DNA of 64,000 nucleotides from Toxotes chatareus (Eukaryota; Chordata; Actinopteri; Toxotidae). The notes beneath the pieces are model-generated. The model ran no database searches. It was not told the DNA's origin and worked only from the letters and a program-made list of their open reading frames with translations. Positions 36,906 to 49,900 of the stretch are shown piece by piece (position 1 is the first letter of the stretch; each line of letters opens with the position of its first letter). The DNA is taken from positions 8,011,950-8,075,949 of the forward strand of contig CM028893.1 in NCBI GenBank assembly GCA_016801885.1, in the 5' to 3' direction. The position numbers were made by a program, and so were the translations under genes.

Positions 36906-36919
36906 GCACTAGATGGCAG
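36906..36919 (+). promoter_or_regulatory. CTCF-like motif downstream of caap1
   Basis: GCACTAGATGGCAG agrees at 13 of 14 positions with the CTCF core CCASYAGRKGGCRS. It lies about 90 bp after the proximal poly(A) signal, and another 13/14 match lies in the promoter at 33376-33389 in the same orientation. Occupancy is not known. Confidence 0.35.
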
Positions 36920-36939
36920 TATTACTCTACTGCAATAAA

Positions 36940-39900
36940 TTTGAGGGGAGAGCAAGAGATGATTTATTTGCTTATATTACAGTAAAAATAGCCATGAGCA
37001 GCGTGAAAGTCAAGTTTTCCCATTAATGATGTTATTTAGTAATTCATTAATTCAGTTAGGGCAAAAATTGGTTTTGCAATGGCAGAAGTTCTCATTGAGT
37101 CAGTGTTAGAGGATGTGAGCATATCAGGATATGTTGTTCTGTATGTAGGCCGAGCTCTGCGAGCCAAAGCAGGTGGCAGCAGTGTTGTACTGTCATTTAG
37201 ACTCTTGCAGTATTTCTTCACTGAACACCTGTTTGACTCGTCAGGCTGCAGCATGCACAGTAATAACATGCACTGGCATCTTCTACAGTCTGGTTTGTAA
37301 CACTGCTTTAAAATGGATCCTGTGGCCTCACAGGCAAAATACAGAGAAATCCAGTACTAAAATGGATGTAAGATAATTAGACCAGATACTTAGACATCTG
37401 CCATTTTAATTCACCGGAGTAACTTAAATTCATTTTTGCTTCCTGTACTTCTATGTAGGAGCTAGAGCTATTATTGTAGTGTTTTTGCTGTAATTTATTC
37501 TCAAGCTGCTTTGTTCCAGTGTAAACTGTAAGGTTACTGTGTGTGTCTGTGTGCAATTACATGCAGATGCAGAGCAATACAGCACTCAACCCCACTACCC
37601 CAAAGGAGACAATGAAATGTACGATAAGAAGCCAGTTACCTCCTGGGTATTTGCATTTAAAAGGGTTATTTCATGGGAGAAGTGAGGGTGGGGAGGGTTA
37701 AACGCATCTTTCTTTATGCATTTATGTACAGGTATCTTTGTACTCACTGATGATTTCAAGAGGAAAACGTCCACTTTAGTAAAAATAGGGATACAGCGAT
37801 ACTAAAGTGCTTGTGGTGTCTGTGATTGGTGAGTATTTATCTGTGTCATTTTACTGCTATTAGAATGCCAATTATTATTTAGTATGAGCGGATAAATGGC
37901 TTTTTAGAGCAGACCTCAAAGTGAGTAGGCTGAAAAAAAAAATGGATTGATGGAAGTGAGATGAAACTGTTTTGTTCAGGGAGTACTTTTTGAATTCAAA
38001 TGAACCTGACGAACCTTGTTAAAATATTGAGGTATGAATGGTGCTATTATCAAAGTCAAAAACAAGGTCGTACAAAAAGTTCTTTTCCTGCCGGTTCATC
38101 TGTTTAATAGCCACGCATGTCATTTTCTTCAGTGTTGTGACCCAGCCTCTGGTTAGCGATGCTTATTACATTTTTTTTAAAAAAACACCTCAAAAATAAT
38201 TTTAGACTGGTTTATCCTCTCACCTTTATGTTTAACTTTCCATTATGCATCAATCCCTGAAACCTTAAAGAGGGTTTGGATTGTACTAAGGACTGAAACC
38301 ATGACCATAATGTAATCCCTCTCATGTTCTAGATGTTCATCAAGACTCTCTGTGCCACATACTGTGTGCTGTAAAATGCAGTAAGTTGGATGCAGGCATT
38401 GATTGGTTTGGTGCTCTTTATATTATGATAAATACTTCATGGGTGTGGAGAAAGTTGTCTGCAATCACTCTCTGTGTGGAAGACAGCATCAGTTTTCCAC
38501 TGCTGTACTACAAACTCGAACTTTAAATGTATGGTGGAAAGAAGCTATTGTGCATTTATTGTTCTGTATGATAACTTTGTTGTATATGTACACTCTTTAA
38601 AGGGTGTACTACAATCAGAGAGTTTAATTACAGTAATTGTTGCAGTGGCCTTTATAAGCAAAACAGTGAAAGTAGTGAAACCTTAGTGTAAAATTACAAG
38701 CAGCTCTTCAATGTTGTAGCTGGTGAGACTGAGCAAATGCCTATGACTTACTATGCTTTTTGGTAGTTTAATCAGTACTAGTACATGATATTTGATAAAG
38801 ATATATAATTTGTATGTATAATCTTAAAGCTTGTGCAACCATAGTCCACCCACACAAGTGTTTGGACTTTTATACTGCCTAATTAGTGCTATGCTTGATT
38901 AACATCTCCCTAATGCTGCTGCTGATTTTATTGTACCCACTGGGGCTGGGCAACTTACCCAGTTATTATTTGTGCATTTAGAGAGATTGGTGAAATCACA
39001 TACAGTAATTTCCAGCATAGCTTCACCTAATGTACACCTCAATTGAAGTATAATCAGACACAGGCTCTGCAGAGCCTCTAATATAAACTTTAATTGTCAA
39101 ATAAAAGTAGAGAAGTAAAAAATACATTATTTCACTCTGAAATGTAGAACAGTAAACAATAATACTCGAACACAGTAGAAGTACTTTAAGTGTAGTATCC
39201 TGGCCCATTGATGTTAGCTTAAAGTACAGCTCTTGTACATCTAAGTGCATCTGAGGGTAAGTGAAGGACATCTGGACTGTAGTAAATGACAGCCAGCTGA
39301 GACTGTTGGATGTTGCTACTCAGCTTGTCAGACATTCAACTTGGCAAGCGTTGGACTTTAATTTTGCCGCTGAATTGTACCACATTAGGCATCAGGCTTT
39401 CTTTCTTTCTTTCTTTTTTTTTTTTTTTAATTAATCCAGCATTTTTTTATGCATTGCAGCCTTGAACCTAGATAGAAAAGCATCATGTTTGTTGTTTCTA
39501 AGACAAAAGGAGGTCTATCACTTCTCTCCCTCATGTTTCTTTTTGCACGTTTCTTTGTTTCTTGAAGCTCACAATGTGTTTTCACATTTTCATAGATGTT
39601 TTTGGTGCTTTGAGTCTGTTATGTGGTTTAGTGTTTGCAGTGTTTTTGGATTTGGGGCGTATTTCCTTAATGTTTGTGCTTCCAGTGTAACAGTCAGAGC
39701 ACAAGCGTATTTGTCTGTATGTATGTGAAACTCTAAATGTTACTGTGTTACCACAGGGAAAAGCTATAGGGAAAAAGATATTGAAAAACATTTTTTTAAC
39801 AACATCCTGTTTTGATATCTAAAGTAATTCTCTTCAAATTTCTACTGTATTGTCTGTGTTCTTTTCTGCAGCTAGGAATTAAATTGAACTAACAGCTCAT

Positions 39901-42900
39901 GCTGACAGGCAATAAATAACTTAGCACCTCTGTATGACTAAATGAATTGATTTCCCCAAGCAGTGACTCATTGGACACATTTCATTTTCTTCAAGTTTCA
40001 GGCGGCATTTTTCTTAAAGTAGCAGAGATGTTTGATGTTAGATGCGCTTTGTTTTGATTAAATGTCCAATTCTGTGATAGTGCTAATTACTGTTGCATTG
40101 GCAATAATCCTGATTGCCATCTTTAAGACTGAAGAGGCATATAAACATGTTGATGATTTAAATATGGAGATTACTCTAGAAATGGTGGCTAATGATAACT
40201 TGTTCATGAGTCTGTGTTCATTTCTTGCCTTGACTGAGTGAGTGACTGACTAGGCTCACTAGTCAGGCTCACTCTAGGCATATTAGTTTGGGAATAATGG
40301 ATCCTTCTGTTCCCTGTTGAATCCTCTATCGTTGAATGGAAATGAATGACAATTGTTGTAGCTTCATCACAGGTGTGCTGCACATCTGTTCCCCATTCAC
40401 TTCTTTTGCGTGCGTAAATGCTTGGCTTTTTCTCAAAGAGGAATAAGCTTGGCAGAACCCTTTTGGAAAAATGTGAAGTGGGTTATTTCAAGTTTGCTGC
40501 TATTTGAAAGAGAAGAGCTCCCTTTTTTTTTTTTTTTAGTCACACTCCGTGAGAGAGGTTTGAACATTTGATATTCCACTCCAGTGTAGCATCTGCATTT
40601 GGAGAAAATTCCTCCCCTCCGCTGACTCCTCTGACATCTGACTTTCAGATTCCATGCAGGCTCAGTCCGCATGAGTTTCTCCCCCCACAACTTCGGGGTC
40701 TGCATTCAGATGGTGCATTAATACCATCAAACAACCATTGAAATTCTAGCGGGTAGACCAGCAAAGCCAATAAAGCAAAATGCTTTTGAAGGATATTGAG
40801 AGACATCAGGCAGGATGGATGACCTCGCACAATCAAATCAGCATAATCAAATGAAATATCACAGTATTACATCAAAGCCAGCTCCCACCGCGACAGCAAC
40901 TGCAACATGATCAACAAGCTCGATCCTAGGGGTATCAGTGCCTTCTCACAGAAATATTGTGGTTGATGGCCTGAAGTGAATATATTTTACAACTAATAGA
41001 GTAGGCTCAGTAAATTTGTAATGTGTGGGTTTTAAATGTTCATGGAATCTATGGTTAATCTTCAATCAGTAAACATTAGGGATTCCTACTGAAATGAGTA
41101 TGCAGACTGCAGCTATAATCTATAATAGTACGCAGACTTAGCACTCCTTTGAGAATTAAGGGTGATAGGACCCAAGATAATTATGTAAGCTTCAGAATAT
41201 ATTTCTTTTTCTACGTCAATAAGCGCAAAACACTCTGAAGCACATTTTAATATAATAACTTGAAAAAGAGCTTTCATGTCTAATAAAATAGGCATTATTT
41301 AAAAAAAATTCCACCAGTCCCAGTGGAAATAAAGCTAAAAAAAAATATTACTGAAATTATAGCTAGCCATTGTTCAGCCATCTTCCACTCATTTCCTGTT
41401 TACCTTTCCTATCGCATCTTTTGGGTGTTGTCCTGTGACACCCTGATCTTAGGTACAGTCCTTTGTTTGAATCTGTAGAGAGAGAAGATACAGTCCCCCA
41501 ATCTCAGAATAACTAACACTGTAAAATATACATTATCAAACATCATTATACTGTAGACTTAGAAATGTGAAGGTCTAAAAGCAATCTATTTCCAGCTTCT
41601 TTAGACTAATCGCACTTTCTTTGAAAGTAAGCTTTAAGCAGCTGCATTGTTATAGTCCCAGCTGTCCTATGAACAGCAATGGACCACCAAAGTGTCCCCC
41701 AGACAGATGATGGATCACAGCACACAGCCCTGGTAACTCACACTTTTGTGATGCTAGGTGAAGACGACACCATTTGCGCTGGGGTTGGAAGACATTGAAC
41801 TGTCAAATCCTGGTGGGGTGCCATTTATTTATTTTTATTTGGATGATTTATTTCCCACAGAAGCACAAAAGGACTGAGCCAAGTAAATTACTTTTGTCAA
41901 AGTTGTGATAAAACTGTCAAATTGCTTCCCACCACCAGCTGGCAAGCAATTGTATTACATAAGTAATTGTCAAAAGCTATGTCAAGAGAGGAGTATATTG
42001 CTTGGTGAGTTTCTGTCTGTCTTACCATCAGGGTTTTACGTTCCTTGCCTTAGTTTAATGGCCTTGTCGTGTGTTTTAACTACAGTGCAGCATGTAACTC
42101 TCCAAGGAAAATCCATTGAGTAGCATAGATAGAAGAGCCAAAATGATTCTTAACTCATTTTGACTCACTGTTTCATTTCATTTTAAGTCTGACACTGGAT
42201 GTTTCTTTAGGTTTGTGTTTGGTGGCGCTGATCTCGGTTATTCCTTCATTTTATGGTTCAAAATAACAAATAGGGCGGGTGTCATTTATCACTTTTGACT
42301 GATAGCTGATAGCTTTTATGATCTTCTGTAGAACTCAGTGACTTCCAGGTTCCCATATGTTCTAAAGTTATGGGAGATAAAGAATCAGACATATGAAGTT
42401 GTTGTCTAAGTTGCTCAAATGATTGTACAATAGGCATGAGTCATACGACCAACAAAGTGCGCCACACAAAAGCTTTACCCCCACACTGCCACTTCAAGTC
42501 CCAACATCCATACTCTCCTCTTCTTCATCACATCCTATGAATGGAGTGCTATTTCAGTTCCACTGCTTGACAGCCAATCAAGCAGCCACTGTCTGCTTTA
42601 TGCTGCCCAAAACTGATTGCTTATCCCTAGCTCTGATTGTGAGGGGTTATACAGAAACAGCACTTTTGCAACTTAAACGGCAGTTTGATGTGAAAATAAT
42701 CAGAAGAAATGGTTGTAATGGAGTGAATCAAGTGTTGCTGTCTGTAGTTTTTAATATTTCGAATCACAAGGAAAATATTGAACTCAGCAAAATAACAGTT
42801 TCTTCCAGCTGCTCATCTTGTTTTAGTGGTCTTGTGGCTCTACAAATGTATTCTACACACAGAGTACTATGACCAGCTATATCTGGTGGTAGTGCTCTGC

Positions 42901-43327
42901 ATGTTTAATACAACAACATTATGACTAAAATGATTAAAAAGTAAATTTTGCTGCAATTAGTCTTATCTCTCCTGTCCCCATTATGTTGGGTGATATTTTT
43001 TATGGGAAGAATCATATGGAAGACAAAGAAGGGACCAATAAATACTTATAGGTAGTGTTATCGTCAGAGTTAGAAACTGTACAATTGTTCCTGCAAACTG
43101 TTGGCAGGTGCTGTAATGTGCATGTGATTATTCCTGTGTGTCTTTATTGTGACTAAAGTTATCTTAGTTGAATGATGATGATTATTTTGCTCGATTAATT
43201 AATGAACCTCTCAGGTTTTGCCTTTGAAAGTGAGGTCATCATATGATTAAAGTTAAAGCAAGCACAAATTGAATGATTTACTCTGGGACAGACGTTAAAG
43301 TGTCATTTCTGATATGTACCTCAGCAG
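36940..43327. other. Gene-poor DNA downstream of caap1
   Basis: Open frames on both strands at about 37036-37300 overlap but show no family resemblance or matching splice sites. A TTTC/poly-T tract lies at 39397-39428, a poly-T at about 40511-40528, and a GAGT/GACT run with partial inverted symmetry at 40232-40276. The open frame at 42423-42872 lacks a good ATG and any known domain. I see no supported gene. Confidence 0.55.
39397..39428. repeat. (CTTT)n/poly-T simple repeat
   Basis: Four CTTT units running into an uninterrupted T run. Confidence 0.95.
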
Positions 43328-43468
43328 GAACAGGTGTTGCTGGGCCTGCTGGTAAATGGAGTCAGCGTGCTGAGAGGAGAAGAGGTGGCTGTTTATCTCC
43401 GTGTCCAAGTACCTACAGCCTGTGGACCGGCTCCAACTCCTCAGGACCTGCTCAGCCTGCCTGAAGCG
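43328..43468 (+). CDS. Candidate phase-0 coding exon of an unidentified gene
   Basis: The acceptor CCTCAGCAG (AG at 43326-43327) and donor GAAGCG/GTAAGTTT (GT at 43469-43470) bound 141 bp, exactly 47 codons with no stop. It begins EQVLLGLLVNG, continues VSVLRGEEVAVYLRVQV, and ends with a proline-rich LLSLPEA. Composition shifts to GC-rich and leucine/valine-rich within these limits and returns to AT-rich outside, as for a real exon. I do not recognise the protein. I found no partner exon within several kilobases, so a long-intron gene, a relic exon or chance remain possible. On the + strand it cannot belong to caap1, whose stop lies 6.7 kb upstream. Confidence 0.35.
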
Positions 43469-46400
43469 GTAAGTTTGCACAAAGTGGAGCTGCACATTGT
43501 CATTCATATGTTGATGCCCTCTGCAAATAATTCAGTAGAAAATGGTGTTGGCACATGTTTTCATTACAAATGAGAACACAAGCATTCGGTGCAATGTTGA
43601 TGAGCAAAAATGTCATCATCAAATGAATTTGTGCTGTGCCCGTGGTTATGAGCTTAGGAAATGAACTATTTGTTTGTCAGAGGCTAAATAGTTCAGCACA
43701 CTAATAATGATTTCTCTGGAATTAATCAAGGTGAGTTCGAAGTGACTCCAGGATAAATCAACATTCCCTTGCCATTCGGTTTAATCTGGTCCGTCCCAAA
43801 CTAATCAGTAGCAGGCAATGCAGCCTCCTCAAGATTTCACAATTGAGCTTTCACGCCATTTTTCCTCCAAAGATGAACTGACTATCGCTTTAATTAAAGG
43901 TCATATGGAAGTGATGAGTCACTTCAAAAATCAACATCCTGAAACCAAACGATCCATCATGAGTCATCCTGTATTCACTGCAAAGGTCCACCTACTATAG
44001 TGCTCCTCAATATTGATAACTCCACCTCAGCCTATTCCTAGGTGACTCATTAGTCATTGAGGTAATGATATGTCATAAAAGAGCAATCAGTGTTTTGGGT
44101 GTGAGTGATGACCGAGGCTTAAGACATGCAAACTGTGATGTAGTACATGTCTGAAAGGAGTAGGTTTGGTATTTGCAGTCGGGGCCAAAAAGATGCCCAC
44201 CTTATCTCTGTTTTCTCTGTTCCCCTAAGGTAAACAAACAACATCCTGCCACTGGGAGTTAGACTCAGCATTCACCAAAGCCTTTTTTTCTTTATTTATT
44301 TTAGATAGCTTAGAAGTCATAATAGCCATGTTGGATGTTTTATCAAAGCTTTATCATCCTTACGCCAGACCCATTACACGGGTGCAGAGATGGCATAATA
44401 AAACGTGACTTAATCAAAACCAAGCACGCTTCCAGAATAATGGCTCCCAACAGCTGAATATGTGAAACAGTCGGGCAGGGGCTACTGTTGTACTTAACCT
44501 CATCAAGGTCCTCATTTAGGTGATGGAGGACACAGATGCTGAGGCAAGGGGCTGCTAGGGGGTTGTTTGTTATTTTCAATTTGCGCTTGATGAAATGAGT
44601 CAGCAGTTTAAGTTCAGGAGAGATAATTACAGTGGTGCGTTTTATTAAATTATGCGTTTTTATTCTGTATTAAAGGCAGAACACTGTGTAATTGTTTTTA
44701 ACAGTTTGGGATGACCCATGAGTTTTCTTTAGGGGTTTTTGGCCTGGAGTATTTGCTTTTTCCTTAAATACACCCCCCCTTAACTGTATCTTTTAATAAG
44801 AGCTATCTGGACAGAATTAAATGGTGCACAGGAACCCAAAACAAAGCTCCAACAAAGTGCCCCACATAACCGTGCACAGGCAATGTAGGATTCAGGTTTA
44901 AAGTTTGAGCAAAAGACAGTTGCAGTGTTACACCAGGGTCGAAATCTTCCCCCGAAAGCTTTACCGAAGTGATGTGTAAGTGTCTGTTTCTGTAATGGGC
45001 TATGCCATGGGAATGTTTCCATGGTAACATGGCAAAGGCGCTAGTACAGCTCAATGCCGCTCTCTGGGGAGTATCTGGGAAGCTTCTGCTTAGTGGGAAA
45101 TGATGATAATAGCGCAGAGTGTTGGATAAAACTCAAATGGGGAAGACTAACCCTTTATATTGCAGGGAAAGGAGACGACATTCATCTTCTTCTGCAAAGT
45201 CTTTTGCTGGCTGTTTCTGTTTCCCTAGTTACCGTCCTACAGTATGTTCCATTTTCATTGCTTTCACTTTTGGAATTATTATTGGATGTATTGTACCTCA
45301 ACAGACAGCATAAGTAACTCTTAAAGACAGATGAGTGCACAGAGACGCAATGGTGCTGATCATATCTTATAAAACCTCAGATATTTGGTTTTTAGGGTCC
45401 AATTTGTGAATAGTGCTCTTTTAGAACTGTGACTATTTTTAAAATTTAGCCTATTACGCTGGAGAATGTTCCCTGATTGCAATTGCTGCGTATTTTGCAG
45501 AAAATAGTTGGAAATCCTCACACAGATTAAAAATATCTGCGTACAATTGCCTGCACAGTGCTCTTAGGAAGTAGCAGCCGCAGCCTGAAAGACTATTTGA
45601 CCCCGTGACTCCTCTTGCAGTGAGAAACCTCTGCTCAGATCAGATACCTGCTTCTACCCCACCCGCACTCTGTTGCTCTTTTCCCAGCACTGATATGCTT
45701 GCACGTGTGCGTGTTTCTCCGTGCTGGATGTCGAAAACACAGCTTTGTATTAGATCACAACTGTGCATAAATTACATCCACAGCGAGTATTAGGCACGGA
45801 GAAATAACTTAAGACTGAAGCTCTTTGGAGTTGAAAATGTCACATTAATTTCAAACACATTACCCCCTGCCTGAAGACTTAATGAAGAAGCCCATTAGAA
45901 TGTCATACCTGCTTACTTGTGAGTTTTGTAGAATGTTTATTTGATATGTCTGAGTCAATTACCCAAAGTCTTTGTGATAAGGAACTGCGCAGTGGACCTG
46001 AACCCCCAGTTCTACTTCGGGAGCACTTGGATATTTTATACACGGCTGTGCTTTGAATAATTTCCAGGCAGAAATTCTTCTTTGGCAAGGCACTTTATTT
46101 TCTCAGCTTAAAGGTTTTGTCCTTGACGTCACTTTGCAAAGTGTGTGCAACTGATACGAAGTAAAGACTTGTAGAGGGGAGTCCGAGCTGCTTTTTCTAG
46201 AATTTAGTATTGTTCACTTTTCTTATAAGCTTTGTACTGTAGTAATTTAGTGTTTGGTACTTACTGTAACTTGGCCAATGTATGAGACATTTAAGCAGCA
46301 GAGGCCAAAATACCAAGACTTTTAGTCCTAAGTAACTGTCAGACAAAATGTTGAGTCTTATACTCAAGTTGAGTTGTTGTCTCTGGCTGAAAGGAGAGCA

Positions 46401-46924
46401 TAATTTCATTCTGTTTAAGAATATTCATTCATTTATTTATTCATCCATTCACTCCTTTACTGATGATGTAAGGGACAGTAAAGCACCAGTGTGCTGTGTA
46501 CAGACAGCTGGACTAGCATATTGACCATAGTGTACATGCTGCATAAAAAATGTAAGGAACATCCATTTTTGTACATTATTTGCGTTGAGTTGTTGAGACA
46601 ACTGGCCTACTTGTATTTAAACTCCATTGCAGTCATATTTATTTGTCAGCATTCTCATGGTGGAGTTTGTCTCTCTGTGGACGCGGAGCGTTTCATGTCC
46701 TCCTCAGACACATTGCTGGAGCTCTGGGACAAACACCGGATGAGTGACTAAGAAAACAATTCCCCAGGATATGCCTGTTGTCTCGCTCTCCCTCTCTCTC
46801 GCACTCTTTCTGTGTCTCTTCAGGGCTGAATCACATTTCTCTTGCTTCCCTCCAATGTGTCTCTGTCATACATAGGTGCATGGGCACATCCTCGCGTACA
46901 CACAGGCATACGCTCACTCCTCTG

Positions 46925-46948
46925 ACACACACACACACACACACACAG
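46925..46948. repeat. (AC)n microsatellite
   Basis: Twelve CA-type units without interruption. Confidence 0.97.
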
Positions 46949-49900
46949 TCTGACAAATCCCCCCTTCTGCCAAAAAGTCGATAAATAAATGCATTGTCTC
47001 TTCACTTTCTGCTGTTGGCATCAGCCTGTCTAAATTGTCTGAGAAGGCAGTGGAGTGTGAAATTGAGTTCAGAACTGTACGCTGTGTGAGGGGGCACAAG
47101 ATGAGCGTATGTTTGCTTATTTATTCATATTGCAGCAGCGTTCAGTAGCGGTTTTGCAAGAAAGGGTCAGTTAAACACATTGAGGTGTTGTTGGTGGAAA
47201 TTTGACAAGTTTAAAGGAAGAGGCTTAGGTGGTGGCATTTTGCCCTTGCAAGGGGAGCAATAGGTTATTCATCTGAGGGGTAAATGAAGCTTTAAAGTGA
47301 AATTGTGCAGTTACAGTGAGTCCAGTAAGTTTCTTATTTCTTCAGTCCCTGTGTGCTGTGAACCAGGGCGACTTCTTTTTGACAGTCGCTATCATTGTTT
47401 TAAATGCCATCTTCGCTGAAGCCCAGTAGTTGCATACAAAGAAAAAAGGTAATTTTACTTGAATCACTAGCTGGTGATTGAATAACTTCACAGCGATTTG
47501 CTCTCTCCTATTTCTGAAAAGATGAATTTCTTTCCCAAAGCCAAAGAGTTCATGTGAGAATAATAGCACCTGCCCACACTAATTTGCCAAGAACAAATGA
47601 TTTTGCTTGAGAATGTAACTTTTGCGCTGCTTTCCCAAGATTTAATCAGAGGTATTACGCAAACCTTCCCTTCCTCAGCTCTTTTCTTGCCATTCTGTGA
47701 TGAATGTGTTGTTACCGGATGATGTATGTTTATAGATTGCCAGGGATAACTGCTGTTTTGAAGAGTTATAGCTTCCCCTCACATCACAGAAAGTGCCTCT
47801 GTGTGAAAATTATTCAGGGATTTCAGGTTTGTCTCTCAATTTCACTGAGCACAACACATGATAAATGATTTGTTAAGAAAAAAAACAACAAAAACACATC
47901 CCTAAACTTTGTTTCCAGACTTTTGGACAAGGCTTTTTGAATGTCAGTCCCCACTACGGAGTCTGGCAGTCAGTGGAAAAAACGATCCATGTATTACATA
48001 TTTTTAAGATTAGCTGAAGCGGTTGAAGTGTCCTTCACTGTCACCAGAATCACCAGTATGGAGGTCATCCTCTTGGACTTTTTATTTTAGTGAGTGACAG
48101 AAATTGTAATGGCAGCATAAATCCCATCAAAGTCTTTGCATTCTCAGCATTACCTGTTAGAACTGTCCTGAGGTCAACTGATTGTCCAGCCTCTGTTTCT
48201 GCAGAGCTCATACATCCATTTGTATGTTTCATTTAGAGTGCTGGCAAATACAGCAGTGGGTAACCACTTTGTTTGACTTGTTTCCACTCATTCCTCCTAG
48301 AAATTATGCCCATACAACTAATCTGCAACAGCAAATAGGTTTTGAAGGAAATGTAATTGGAACCGGATTATGTTTTCTATTAACCCAATGAGGATTTGTT
48401 GTTAATTAATGTACTTGGGAAGTCGCAAATATACTGGTATTGAATGTATTGGTAAAATGTTCACAGTCAGCTTATTTGTTTCCCAGTAAAATATCCGTTC
48501 TAGTGGTACAGTGTTACGGTGTCTACAGCATTATTAAGTTTTCTTTTTTGGTTATGTTTAGGGACCCACAGAAAGTTAGGGAAAGATTGTGGTCTGGTTC
48601 AACACAGAAAAAAGTCTGCAGTGACTTCAGTCTGAATGTAAGTAATGCCAGAATGTTTTATCAGTATAATAAATATCATAGATATATTTCTTGTAAGCAA
48701 GAATATATTATGTTTACATTCATTGTCTGAAGAGGCTTTGTGTGTATCCTTGCAGTCTAACAAATGTGTTGAATGTATTTCTCTCCTCCTCCCTTGTAAA
48801 TTTTCTAAGTCACGCAGTGTTTACGTTCATGTTCGCCAGCGGATCAGCGTGAAACCACTGCAGAAAGTCGGTAATAGTAGGAGTGTTATCTGAGTTAATC
48901 TGTACCCACTGAATCCAGACTGATGCGTAGTGCTTTGAAAAGGATCTTCTCATACCTGTATGTGACTGACCATTCCTCAGCATTCTTGGAAATTTATTTT
49001 ATCGTATTTAATTGAACATAATGTATTCATTCACCGCCATGTCTGTGTCATAAACCTTGATAAGAGGTGTGACCATGCCCAGATTGGAAAGAGAACTCAT
49101 TTAATGATAATCACAGTACCCTGAGGACATATCGGCCTATTATCTACTTTAAGCATCTGCACTCATTAACTGAGTAAATACACAATTGCAGTCATAGTAA
49201 TTAACACGTCATTTGGTCCTGTCTTTAATTTTGTAAGGCCATTTCCTATTGCCATGTTACAATGACACGCAAACTACTAAACAGGTTGTTTTATACTATG
49301 GAAGTTGTTTGCCCTTTTCTGAAACGCGTTGTTTTCATGTGGTTAATGATGTAATTAGTTGTTGTGGGGAAAAAACATTACATTCAGGACTCTAATGCCT
49401 GTGACTGTTTGATTTCCATAAACTGCCACATTGGATGGAGAATATATTCATCTTGACTAGCTCCAGGCTTGCTTCTGAGGCATGAACTCAAGAAGTGCAA
49501 AGCACATTATGAATGCACACATGAGAAGCTACTGTTGGAGGATGTTCTTAAAGCCTGTGGTTGTATGGTATAGATATAGGTTATACTTTGATTAATCTCA
49601 TCTGTTTACAGACGTACTGTGCTGTTTGCCTGCAGAGTCCTGTCTGTAAATGTCACACAATCTCCAAAACGTTTGTCAGTGTTCACTTTAACCTTCTGTT
49701 TCTTGTTTAAACTTGACTACCTGCTGCTTTTAGACACAAATGTGCAGAATAGTGATGAAGGAGCATCAGTAGGTAATTATCAGTACATTCTGTCCACCTG
49801 CTTTTAGGGATACTTCTCACAGCTGACTTGCTAAATTTAAAGTCTAGTCCATTTTCTTTTTTATATCTTTGACTCTCCAAAAGCCATCACCGCCATAGAC

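Noticed and set aside
37036..37300. Overlapping open frames on both strands just after caap1
   Set aside because: No conserved motif, Kozak context or poly(A) signal in a fitting place. Possibly part of an unrecognised repeat, but nothing supports a gene.
42423..42872. Open frame of about 149 codons on +
   Set aside because: There is no good ATG start, no known motif and no splice sites that fit; the amino-acid mix is that of random AT-rich DNA.
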